DNA of 50,302 bases from JAZUOT01 sp045604805. GTDB taxonomy: Bacteria > Bacillota > Clostridia > Oscillospirales > Acutalibacteraceae. Shown here one piece after another: positions 43,108 to 50,302 of the stretch (positions are counted from its first letter, which is position 1; each line of letters starts with the position of its first letter). The notes below the pieces were generated by a model. It worked only from the letters and a program-made list of their open reading frames with translations. It was not told the origin of the DNA and did no database searches. Both the position numbers and the translations under genes were made by a program. The stretch covers positions 1 through 50,302 of the forward strand of contig JAZUOT010000006.1 of assembly GCA_045604805.1 (NCBI GenBank). The letters are read 5' to 3'.

Positions 43108-44955
43108 ATGGCTAAAACAATAGGAATAGACTTAGGAACAACAAATTCATGCGTGGCAGTAATGGAAGGTGGCGAACCAAAAGTTATAGCTAATGCTGAA
43201 GGCGGTAGAACAACACCATCTATAGTAGCTTTTTCTAAAGAAGGCGAAAGATTAGTCGGCCAGGTTGCGAAACGTCAGGCTATAACAAATCCAGACAGAA
43301 CCATAGCTTCAATAAAAAGAGATATGGGTACTGATAAGAAGGTTAATATAGATAGCAAAAGCTATACACCTCAAGAAATTTCAGCAATGATTCTAACTAA
43401 ACTTAAAACAGATGCAGAAAGCTATTTGGGAGATAAAGTAACTAAGGCAGTTATTACTGTCCCAGCTTACTTTACTGATGCACAAAGACAAGCAACTAAA
43501 GATGCTGGTAAGATAGCTGGTCTTGAGGTTGAACGTATAATCAACGAACCAACAGCTGCAGCTCTTTCATACGGCATAGACAAAGAATCAGATCAGAAAG
43601 TAATGGTCTACGACCTAGGTGGTGGTACCTTCGACGTTTCAATAATTGAAATGGGTGAAGGCGTACAGGAAGTTCTTGCAACAGCAGGTAACAACCGTTT
43701 AGGCGGTGATGATTTTGACGAGCGCGTAATGAACTGGATAATAGATACATTTAAATCAGAAAATGGTGTAGATCTCAAAAACGACAAGATGGCTATGCAG
43801 AGAATAAAAGAAGCTGCTGAAAAAGCTAAGATAGATCTGTCAGGTCTTGCTACAACAAATATAAATCTACCATTTATTACTGCAGATGCCACAGGCCCTA
43901 AACATTTAGATTTAACTTTAACAAAAGCTAAATTCAACGAACTAACTAAAGATTTAGTAGATAAAACAATGGAGCCGGTTCGTCAGGCACTTTCCGATTC
44001 AGGTTTAAAGATTTCTGATATAGATAAAGTTTTGATGGTTGGTGGTTCTTCTAGAATACCAGCAGTTCAAGAAGCTGTTAAGAATTTTGTCGGTAAAGAG
44101 CCATTCAAGGGAATAAATCCTGATGAATGTGTAGCAATTGGTGCAGCTTTGCAGGCTGGAGTTCTTGGCGGCGAAGTTGAAGGCTTGCTTCTTCTTGATG
44201 TTACGCCTCTCTCTCTTGGTGTAGAAACTATGGGCGGAGTTATGACAAAGATAATAGAAAGAAATACAACTATACCAACCAAGAAAAGCCAGGTATTCTC
44301 TACAGCTGTAGATAACCAAACACAGGTTGAAGTCAATGTTTTGCAGGGTGAAAGAGAATTTGCACGCGATAATAAACAGCTAGGTCTATTTAAATTAGAC
44401 GGTATTGCTCCAGCTCCAAGAGGAATTCCACAAATCGAAGTTACATTCGATATAGATGCAAACGGTATAGTTAACGTTACTGCTAAAGATATGGGAACCG
44501 GAAAAGAACAGCATATCACAATTAGTTCAAGTTCTAATATGAGCAAGGAAGATATCGAGAAAGCTGTTGCAGATGCTGAACAGTATGCAGAAGAAGATAA
44601 GAAAAAAAGAGAAGAAATAGATCTCAAAAATGAAGCTGAGAATTTATGCTACTCCATAGACAAGTTAATCACTGATAGCGGAGATAAAATTGACGAAGCT
44701 GATAAAGAAAATCTGAACAAGAAAACAGCTGAGTTAAGAGAAACTCTGAAATCAAATGACAGCGAAAAGATAAAGGCTGATATGGAAGCTTTGCAAAAAG
44801 ATATGTTTGAAGTATCAACTAAACTTTATCAAGAAGCTGCAAAACAGCAACAAGCTGAAGGCGCCGATCCTACAGCTGCAAATCCTGAAGCTGCAGCAGA
44901 CAACGTATATGAAGCTGACTACAAAGATGTTGACAAGGAAAACAACAACCAATAA
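43108..44955 (+). CDS. dnaK: Chaperone DnaK (Hsp70)
   Basis: The 615-residue protein begins AKTIGIDLGTTNSCVAVMEGG. It has the actin-like ATPase domain (to about 360) with the phosphate loops VMVYDLGGGTFDVSIIEMG and VLMVGGSSRIPAVQE. The conserved linker LLLLDVTPLSLG leads into the substrate-binding beta sandwich. The helical lid follows, and a disordered tail ends acidic and Asn-rich. The ATG has AGGAGG 9 bases upstream. It works with DnaJ and GrpE on unfolded proteins in the cytoplasm. A 7-bp hairpin just after the stop may reduce transcription into dnaJ. Confidence 0.97.
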   Translation: MAKTIGIDLGTTNSCVAVMEGGEPKVIANAEGGRTTPSIVAFSKEGERLVGQVAKRQAITNPDRTIASIKRDMGTDKKVNIDSKSYTPQEISAMILTKLKTDAESYLGDKVTKAVITVPAYFTDAQRQATKDAGKIAGLEVERIINEPTAAALSYGIDKESDQKVMVYDLGGGTFDVSIIEMGEGVQEVLATAGNNRLGGDDFDERVMNWIIDTFKSENGVDLKNDKMAMQRIKEAAEKAKIDLSGLATTNINLPFITADATGPKHLDLTLTKAKFNELTKDLVDKTMEPVRQALSDSGLKISDIDKVLMVGGSSRIPAVQEAVKNFVGKEPFKGINPDECVAIGAALQAGVLGGEVEGLLLLDVTPLSLGVETMGGVMTKIIERNTTIPTKKSQVFSTAVDNQTQVEVNVLQGEREFARDNKQLGLFKLDGIAPAPRGIPQIEVTFDIDANGIVNVTAKDMGTGKEQHITISSSSNMSKEDIEKAVADAEQYAEEDKKKREEIDLKNEAENLCYSIDKLITDSGDKIDEADKENLNKKTAELRETLKSNDSEKIKADMEALQKDMFEVSTKLYQEAAKQQQAEGADPTAANPEAAADNVYEADYKDVDKENNNQ

Positions 44956-44992
44956 AATTTATTTATTATGGCTTTATGCTTATGCCGCTTAA

Positions 44993-45014
44993 AGGAGGGT
45001 GTTTTTGCCCTCCT
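44993..45014 (+). terminator. Small hairpin between dnaK and dnaJ
   Basis: aggaggg (44993-44999) and ccctcct (45008-45014) form a 7-bp stem with an 8-base loop; the following bases are ctttgggtg, so there is no full T run. Partial termination or mRNA processing and stabilisation of dnaK message is plausible. Confidence 0.45.
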
Positions 45015-45043
45015 CTTTGGGTGTAATTAGGAGTGGATTATTT

Positions 45044-46207
45044 GTGGAGCAAAAACAAGATTATTACGAAGTCTTGGGACTTAACAAGGGTGCTTCTGAA
45101 GACGAAATAAAAAAGGCGTTTAGAAAAAAAGCCAAACAATATCATCCGGACTTACACCCAGGTGATAAACAGGCTGAAGCGAAATTTAAAGAAGTAAACG
45201 AAGCTTATGAAGTACTTTCAGATAGTGATAAAAAAACACGCTATGACCAATTTGGGCACGCAGGAGTTGACCCAAACTATGGTGCAGGTGCAGGAGGAGC
45301 TTCTTATGGTGGCGGAAGTCCATTTGGTGGTATAGATATAGACTTAGAAGATATATTTGGTAGCTTTTTTGGTGGTGGATTTGGCGGAAGCCGCAGACGT
45401 AGTTCAGACCCCAATGCACCGATGAGAGGTTCTGACGCGGAGGCCGTACTTAATATCAGTTTTGAAGAGGCTGCTAACGGTTGTAAGAAAAAGATAACAT
45501 ATAAAAATATAGAAACTTGTAGTGACTGTCATGGTACGGGGTGTTCTGCTGGGACTTCTCCGAAAACCTGTCCTGAATGCTCGGGTAGCGGAAGGATAAG
45601 AATAAACCAACGTACGCCATTTGGAGTTATGCAAACCGCGAGAACCTGTGAGCACTGTAGAGGTAAAGGAAAAATAATTGAAAATCCTTGTAAAGTTTGT
45701 AGAGGTTCTGGAAGAGTTAAAAGCTCTAAAACTGTAGAAGTCACTGTGCCCAAAGGTATAAAGAACGAACAAATTTTGAATATTAGTGGTGCTGGTAACT
45801 CAGGAGCTAATGGCGGTCTAGCCGGGGATCTTCATGTTTATGTTAGCATTGCAAAACATTCTGTGTTTGATCGCAAGGGGGATGACATTTGGTGTGAATT
45901 GCCGGTAACTTTTGCACAGGCTGCAATGGGCGAGGAAGTTACAGTTCCAACATTAGATGGTAAAGTTACATATGCTTTGCACGAGGGGACACAGCCTGGG
46001 GATGTATTTAAGCTAAAAGGAAAGGGTATCACGCACTTAGGTGGTTTTGGTAAAGGGGACCAGTATGTTAAAGTTATCATAGAAGTTCCTAAACATTTAT
46101 CGCAAGCCCAAAAAGATATTCTGAAAAAGTTTGATAGTAGTGCTTCCGAGAAGAACTACCCCAAGAGGAAAAGTTTTTTCTCAAAATTAAAAGATATTTT
46201 TGATTAA
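45044..46207 (+). CDS. dnaJ: Chaperone DnaJ (Hsp40)
   Basis: DnaJ delivers substrates to DnaK and stimulates its ATPase. Start chosen at GTG 45044 (VEQKQDYYEVLGLNKGA), with AGGAG about 10 bases upstream. The longer frame from 44999 reads through the hairpin and is rejected. The 387-residue product has the J domain with the catalytic His-Pro-Asp in QYHPDLHPGD. A Gly/Phe-rich linker (about 75-125) follows. The zinc region has four C-x-x-C-x-G-x-G repeats: CSDCHGTG, CPECSGSG, CEHCRGKG and CKVCRGSG. The C-terminal peptide-binding and dimer domains complete it. It closes the heat-shock operon. Confidence 0.95.
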   Translation: MEQKQDYYEVLGLNKGASEDEIKKAFRKKAKQYHPDLHPGDKQAEAKFKEVNEAYEVLSDSDKKTRYDQFGHAGVDPNYGAGAGGASYGGGSPFGGIDIDLEDIFGSFFGGGFGGSRRRSSDPNAPMRGSDAEAVLNISFEEAANGCKKKITYKNIETCSDCHGTGCSAGTSPKTCPECSGSGRIRINQRTPFGVMQTARTCEHCRGKGKIIENPCKVCRGSGRVKSSKTVEVTVPKGIKNEQILNISGAGNSGANGGLAGDLHVYVSIAKHSVFDRKGDDIWCELPVTFAQAAMGEEVTVPTLDGKVTYALHEGTQPGDVFKLKGKGITHLGGFGKGDQYVKVIIEVPKHLSQAQKDILKKFDSSASEKNYPKRKSFFSKLKDIFD

Positions 46208-46216
46208 TATGTGTAG

Positions 46217-46258
46217 TGGCCTGTTTGCTATTTTGAGCAATGGGCCATAGTATTTTAC
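46217..46258 (+). terminator. Probable terminator of the heat-shock operon
   Basis: tggcctgtttgct (46217-46229) and agcaatgggcca (46236-46247) pair over 12 positions with one bulged T and two G-T wobbles, followed by tagtattttactt. The T run is imperfect. Confidence 0.55.
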
Positions 46259-46303
46259 TTACGTTATTTATTTTTGTTCTATTTTCTTTAGGAGTGTAAA
46301 TTT

Positions 46304-47557
46304 TTGGCTAGCTATATAACATATGTGTTGCTGATAGTTTTGATAGCTCTTTCAGCATTTTTTTCAGCAACTGAAACAGCGTATTCTACGGTTAATAAAT
46401 TGAAATTAAAACAAAAGGCAGAAAGTAATAAAAAGGCAAAAATTGGCTACAGACTCTTAGAGTGCTTTGATAAAACACTTACTACAGTTTTGATAGGGAA
46501 TAACATAGTGAATATAGGTGCTTCGTCAATAGCTACCGTTTTAGCGATAAGTATATTTGGCGACAGTGGTGCAGCTATAGCAACCGCTGCGATGACTATT
46601 ATAATTTTAGCTTTTGGGGAAATACTACCGAAATGTTTAGCTAGGGAAAAAAATGAGAAATATGTGATGTCTACATCGTATATAGTACAGCTTATATCTG
46701 CTGTGTTTTCACCTATCACATATCTTTTTTTAAGGCTCAAAAAATTTGTCATGAAAATGACGGGAAGCGATTTAGTTGGTGAAGTAGAGCCAACTGTCAC
46801 AGAGCAGGAACTTAAATTTATAGTTGAAAACATAGAGGAAGAAGGAGTTTTAGAAAAACAGGAAAGTGAACTGGTTCAGTCGGCACTAGTTTTTGACGAA
46901 AAAACAGTACAAGAAGTACTTACTCCTAGGGTTGATATAGTGGGTGTAGATCTCTGCGATGATGATAATGAGAATACGAATGTTATTCTAAACACTCGCT
47001 TTTCCAGGCTGCCAGTATATCAGGATGATGCAGATAAAATTGTTGGGATATTGTATACAAAGGATTTCATGTTAAAAAAGTTGAACGGCGAGTCTCCATC
47101 TATAGAATCGCTAATGGTTCCAGCTTATTTTGTTTACAAAACAACGAAGCTTTCTACTGTCTTAAATGAGTTGCAACGCCGGAAAATCCAAATAGCTATA
47201 GTCACGGACGACTACGGTGGAACATTGGGTTTGGTTACTCTAGAAGACCTAATAGAACAGCTAGTGGGCGACATTTGGGACGAAGATGAAGTTATAGATC
47301 CAGATTGTATAAAAACCTTTGATGGAAACTACAACGTAAGTGGTGATATGCCGATTCGCGATATGTTTGAAATTTTAGAAATGGACGTAGATACCTCAAA
47401 CTTTGAGCACAAAACCATGGGCGGCTGGGCTTTGGAAGAATTTTCACATATACCTAAAATAGGCGAGGAATTCAAAAGCTATGGCTTAACTGTGAAAGTT
47501 ATCCAAATGGATGAACAAAGAATAACAAGGATGCTTGTGAAAATTGATAGCTTATAG
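46304..47557 (+). CDS. CNNM/CBS/CorC-domain membrane protein (hemolysin C-like)
   Basis: The 417-residue protein starts at TTG 46304 with AGGAG upstream. The N-terminal CNNM (DUF21) membrane domain (about 1-170) has ALSAFFSATETAYSTVN and LIGNNIVNIGASSIATVLA, with three to four helices and a conserved FGEILPK. A pair of CBS domains (about 195-320) contains VLTPRVDIVGVDL and IAIVTDDYGGTLGLVTLEDLIEQLVGDIWDE. The C-terminal CorC_HlyC domain (about 335-417) has FDGNYNVSGDMPIRDM. Relatives are annotated as hemolysins, but characterised members move or regulate Mg2+ and Co2+. A magnesium efflux role is likely, not shown. The gene is probably monocistronic. Confidence 0.9.
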   Translation: MASYITYVLLIVLIALSAFFSATETAYSTVNKLKLKQKAESNKKAKIGYRLLECFDKTLTTVLIGNNIVNIGASSIATVLAISIFGDSGAAIATAAMTIIILAFGEILPKCLAREKNEKYVMSTSYIVQLISAVFSPITYLFLRLKKFVMKMTGSDLVGEVEPTVTEQELKFIVENIEEEGVLEKQESELVQSALVFDEKTVQEVLTPRVDIVGVDLCDDDNENTNVILNTRFSRLPVYQDDADKIVGILYTKDFMLKKLNGESPSIESLMVPAYFVYKTTKLSTVLNELQRRKIQIAIVTDDYGGTLGLVTLEDLIEQLVGDIWDEDEVIDPDCIKTFDGNYNVSGDMPIRDMFEILEMDVDTSNFEHKTMGGWALEEFSHIPKIGEEFKSYGLTVKVIQMDEQRITRMLVKIDSL

Positions 47558-47745
47558 CTTATTCAGTTCCAATTATTGTAATAAATTGGAAGTAATTCAA
47601 AACTTTGTGCTTGCCATGTTGAAGAATGCTCTATTTGGCTATGATAGACATTACGAAAGAGTGGACCGGCCGGTCATCACCCCACCAATTAATTTACTCT
47701 ATGTTAGGATTCTGCTGAGTGCAAATGAGTATGCCTTAAGTGCCT
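47558..47745. other. Convergent intergenic spacer with two small palindromes
   Basis: Between the CBS protein and the right-edge leader gene lie ttccaatt (47567-47574) with aattggaa (47584-47591), an 8-bp inverted repeat that may end transcription from either side. A GC-rich perfect palindrome, gaccggccggtc (47664-47675), is also present, unusual in this AT-rich setting. No convincing gene is present. Confidence 0.4.
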
Positions 47746-50302
47746 TTAGTTGGCTGCAAATGGGAATGCTACTCTTCTGGTTTTAAAGTATTGTACAACT
47801 CTAGTAGCCAACCACGCTCCCAATCCTACAAAAGCTAAACTTGCTAAAATGAATACGCCTCCAGGAACAAGCGTTGAAAGCGATAAGGCGAAGAATGATG
47901 CAGGACTTGCGAATAATAATGGCAATGCTGTTGTAAAAAATGCCGCTACTCCCGCGCCTATCGTTTTTAAGAGCACAAGCGCTACTCCTGCAGTGGCAGC
48001 CGCTGCTCCCGTAGCTATTGATGGCTTTTTTATTTGGTGCTTAGACACTTCTACTCGCAGTTTCCCTATTTTATTCGAAAGTTCTAACGTTGCTTCTCGT
48101 AGATTGATTAATTCTTTATCATATGAATTTATATCTAGAACAGGTTTAAAATCATTACACCATATCGTGTGTACGGAAGCTAGTATTTGTTGTATTATTA
48201 TCTTACTTAGTCCAAGTAGTGTTTTCACCGGTTGTTCTTCTATCATGCTTGTTAGGTTATTCATTGTTTCTGTTATGTTGTTTAATTCTTCTATTATTTC
48301 TGGTGCATTGTATACCTTAGCTTTTTTTGCTATACGTTCCATAGTCCCTAGTTCCCAACATCGAAAAAAAAGCTCGAGTTGTGTGTAGTGTATTTTTGTT
48401 TTTAACTTTTCTTTTTCGTCGTGTTGCACATCCAATTTAATTTGTTCTCTCAATTTCACAGAGTGCACATGTAGACCTAACAGTGACTGCTTTTCATACA
48501 TTTGTGTGGTAGCGTCCGTTTGTATTGGCATATACCGCATTAGTGCATTATATACACCAGAATATATTTTATCTACAATGGCTTCATGAAACTCTGCCTT
48601 TTCAACTTCGGTTTCTAATTTTTTTCCATTATAATAAGTTGCTTTGGACATTGTTTGGTTTGCTACTTCTTTTGCTATTTCCTCCAAGTGTTCTTTCACT
48701 AAATCTACTATTATTTCTATATCTCTCTTACATATACAATATTCCTTAGTTCCTTTTAAAGTTTCTATCCGGTTTGATATTTCCTCTTCCACTGTTCCTT
48801 TTATAGGATCATCATATTCTTCCGTGCATGACATTTTTATTTCCTGTATGTCTGTTAATTTTTGGATTAGGTCTTCTTTAAAGTTTTCTTTTACTTTATT
48901 TATTCTTCCAATATTTTCTTCACTTGCAATTTCAAATGGGGAAGAAGATGGGGAAGAAAATGTGGAAGAAGATGGGGAAGAAAATGAGGAAGAAAATGAG
49001 GAAGAAGATGAGGAAGAAGATGAGGAAGAAGATGAGGAAGAAGATGAGGAAGAAGTAATAGAATATTCCTCGTCCTCTGAATCCACCATTCTCATTTCTT
49101 GTTTGTCTTTTTTGCTTTTATCTATCTCTGAGGGCTCAAGCACTTCTGCCACTGGCTCGGGTTCTTCCGCAGCAGGATTCTCCCATCCTTTGATATCTTC
49201 TAATATTTTGTCAAGTATCTGTTCTCTTTTGTCTTTTAATTCATGTCGTAGGTAATCACAGCCAAAATGCCGATCAGCATTCTGAACGCTACCTTTAAAG
49301 TTTCTCATAAACGTTTTTAAATGTTTAATAGATTCATCTTTCTCTATTCCCTTTACTTCCGTGAAATATTCATGCATAACTACTAAATTTTTGAGAGTGT
49401 TTGTAGGGCGGATCGTACTTCCTGCTGAGAAAAGGTAAAAGAAATCTTCTTTCATGCAGTATTGATCTCCATCCACTACTTCTCTTATTGTCTCTATACC
49501 ATTAAATTCGTCAGATCCTATTGTCTCTGTATCATCAAATGTGTCAAAATAAAAACTTGCTTTCTCTTTTATGGTATCAAGTGAGCGTTCGGTAGTGGGG
49601 TGAAAAGTAACATAATGCCCATATGGCGATATTTCCAACGTGCCGTATAAAGAATTACACACCACGTCATCCAAAAATTGTTTTAGATCTTCGTTACAGT
49701 CATTGGCATCTTTTAAGTATTTGTCTACTTCTTCTTTACTATTGATAATTTTCCTAATATTATTAGCTCTTTTGGGATCATAAATTTTATCCAAGTGATT
49801 AATCATAGACCGAAAAGTAGCATAAAAATGCTGTTGACTATCCAAAGCTAGCGTAATAGAACGTGTATCTGTAAATAAAATTTCTCTGCTCTTTTCTGAA
49901 AAAAGTTGTTTTGTTTCACCGCGTTCTTGATAGCTCATTCCACCCAAGACATGCATGTATATCTTTGCAGCTATCTCTGGTTTCATATACTCTGGTAGAG
50001 CTAATTGCCAATCACCATCATTTTTAAAAGATGATAACGTATGATGCATATTTTTAATATAGCTCTCTCCCCCCTCATCTTTGTACTTTTCCGATAAATG
50101 GCGCTTAAAAATAAAATATATTAATTTAAGCTGTATTCCACCAGTAACTTGCTCCAGCTGACGCATGTCTAGGGTATTTTTGTTCAGATCGCATTCTTCC
50201 CTATGCTGATACGATGACTTTATATAATCAAGCTGTTCGGGTTCTATAGAACAACCTAAAGTACTAAGCCTCACTAAAGCTTCTTCTTTGTCTCTGCTAT
50301 CA
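47746..50302 (-). CDS. Large double-glycine-leader protein with poly-Ser tract and C-terminal membrane segment (5' partial)
   Basis: The frame is open to the right edge. A GTG at 50274 lies inside the leader and is not the true start, because upstream codons (DSRDKEEALV) align with the leaders of the other family members. Visible leader: SRDKEEA, then LGCSIEPEQLDYIKSSY, then LDMRQLEQVTGG. At least 850 residues are present. About 340 residues of globular-looking, unrecognised sequence follow the Gly-Gly. Next come an acidic/Pro stretch and a long poly-Ser tract with a few Phe and Pro. A Lys/Glu-rich helical region of about 330 residues comes after. Last is a hydrophobic, Ala/Gly-rich segment of about 72 residues ahead of a basic tail (VVQYFKTRRVAFPFAAN). 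Architecture parallels the other two leader proteins although the bodies differ. Function is unknown. Confidence 0.83.
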   Translation of the reverse strand, partial: DSRDKEEALVRLSTLGCSIEPEQLDYIKSSYQHREECDLNKNTLDMRQLEQVTGGIQLKLIYFIFKRHLSEKYKDEGGESYIKNMHHTLSSFKNDGDWQLALPEYMKPEIAAKIYMHVLGGMSYQERGETKQLFSEKSREILFTDTRSITLALDSQQHFYATFRSMINHLDKIYDPKRANNIRKIINSKEEVDKYLKDANDCNEDLKQFLDDVVCNSLYGTLEISPYGHYVTFHPTTERSLDTIKEKASFYFDTFDDTETIGSDEFNGIETIREVVDGDQYCMKEDFFYLFSAGSTIRPTNTLKNLVVMHEYFTEVKGIEKDESIKHLKTFMRNFKGSVQNADRHFGCDYLRHELKDKREQILDKILEDIKGWENPAAEEPEPVAEVLEPSEIDKSKKDKQEMRMVDSEDEEYSITSSSSSSSSSSSSSSSSSSSFSSSFSSPSSSTFSSPSSSPFEIASEENIGRINKVKENFKEDLIQKLTDIQEIKMSCTEEYDDPIKGTVEEEISNRIETLKGTKEYCICKRDIEIIVDLVKEHLEEIAKEVANQTMSKATYYNGKKLETEVEKAEFHEAIVDKIYSGVYNALMRYMPIQTDATTQMYEKQSLLGLHVHSVKLREQIKLDVQHDEKEKLKTKIHYTQLELFFRCWELGTMERIAKKAKVYNAPEIIEELNNITETMNNLTSMIEEQPVKTLLGLSKIIIQQILASVHTIWCNDFKPVLDINSYDKELINLREATLELSNKIGKLRVEVSKHQIKKPSIATGAAAATAGVALVLLKTIGAGVAAFFTTALPLLFASPASFFALSLSTLVPGGVFILASLAFVGLGAWLATRVVQYFKTRRVAFPFAAN
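48938..49055. repeat. 12-bp tandem array (nine units plus 10 bp) encoding poly-Ser
   Basis: On the plus strand the unit is gaggaagaagat, with early units varying (ggggaagaagat, gtggaagaagat, ggggaagaaaat). Nine complete units run from 48938 to 49045 and a 10-base partial follows. The gene reads it from the minus strand as Ser with occasional Phe and Pro. The plus strand reads Glu and Asp in one frame, recalling the acidic repeats of the 1538-residue relative. The four units at 48998-49045 are identical, so recent slippage is likely. Confidence 0.85.

Noticed and set aside
47544..47786. 80-codon plus-strand frame after the CBS protein gene
   Set aside because: It overlaps the end of both neighbouring genes, lacks a ribosome binding site and its sequence is not protein-like.
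48644..49255. 203-codon plus-strand frame with a long Glu/Asp run
   Set aside because: It is the antisense shadow of the 12-bp array in the right-edge leader gene; it has no ribosome binding site, and the minus-strand frame is longer and has the family architecture.

Overview
The window is AT-rich, compact bacterial DNA whose gene order and proteins fit a low-GC Gram-positive organism of the class Clostridia, possibly an Oscillospirales relative. The evidence is an infC-rpmI-rplT block, a long dprA-topA-trmFO-plsX-rnc-smc-ftsY run, rdgB-yhbY-nadD-yqeK-rsfS-leuS, the GGGtGRT two-gene cassette, fused AdhE, and CIRCE-controlled hrcA-grpE-dnaK-dnaJ. The genus cannot be named from the sequence. 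TTG and GTG starts are frequent and are supported by ribosome binding sites.

Layout. 1-7781 is accessory: the first 35 codons of a leader-type protein running off the left edge (minus), an O-antigen-ligase-like membrane protein, an SGNH hydrolase (minus), a gap with possible gene debris, and a 1538-residue leader-bearing protein. 7842-13654 carries secG, pheS-pheT and a KimA-like transporter. 13782-15434 (minus) is a second complete leader-bearing protein, divergent from infC. 15579-34856 is a nearly unbroken plus-strand block: infC-rpmI-rplT behind a promoter, an attenuator-like hairpin and an apparent AUA start codon, then fifteen genes for translation, DNA topology, lipid synthesis, chromosome segregation, protein targeting and NAD synthesis. 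34881-36786 is a self-contained unit with its own promoter and terminator, encoding an Fe-S scaffold-like protein and the GGGtGRT protein. 36910-41119 (minus) holds a secreted beta-helix-like protein and adhE. 41321-46258 is the heat-shock operon with two CIRCE-type operators. 46304-47557 is a CNNM/CBS/CorC protein. 47746-50302 (minus) is a fourth leader-bearing protein whose first codons lie beyond the right edge.

The most interesting content is the set of four dispersed genes sharing an N-terminal leader that resembles Nif11-type double-glycine leaders: a conserved C-[KR]-D motif, a short helix, then L-x-x-x-Q-L-E-Q-V-[AT]-G-G. In the three whose bodies are visible, this leader is fused to very large, mutually dissimilar passengers (about 480 to 1460 residues) instead of a small peptide. 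All three end in a Gly/Ala-rich hydrophobic segment of roughly 50-75 residues and a short tail. In-frame tandem repeats of 12 or 24 bp lie inside them. No exporter, C39 peptidase or modifying enzyme is in the window, and the genes sit singly between housekeeping operons. I read them as a dispersed family of putatively exported, membrane-inserting proteins. The export and membrane role is inference.

Stretches longer than about 300 bases without a firm gene: 2628-3164 (possible gene debris and a weak promoter), 15435-15770 (two divergent promoters and the infC leader) and 41120-41465 (adhE upstream region, CIRCE elements and heat-shock promoter). The 293-base gap 106-398 holds a promoter and a direct repeat. 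No tRNA, rRNA, CRISPR array or insertion sequence was seen.
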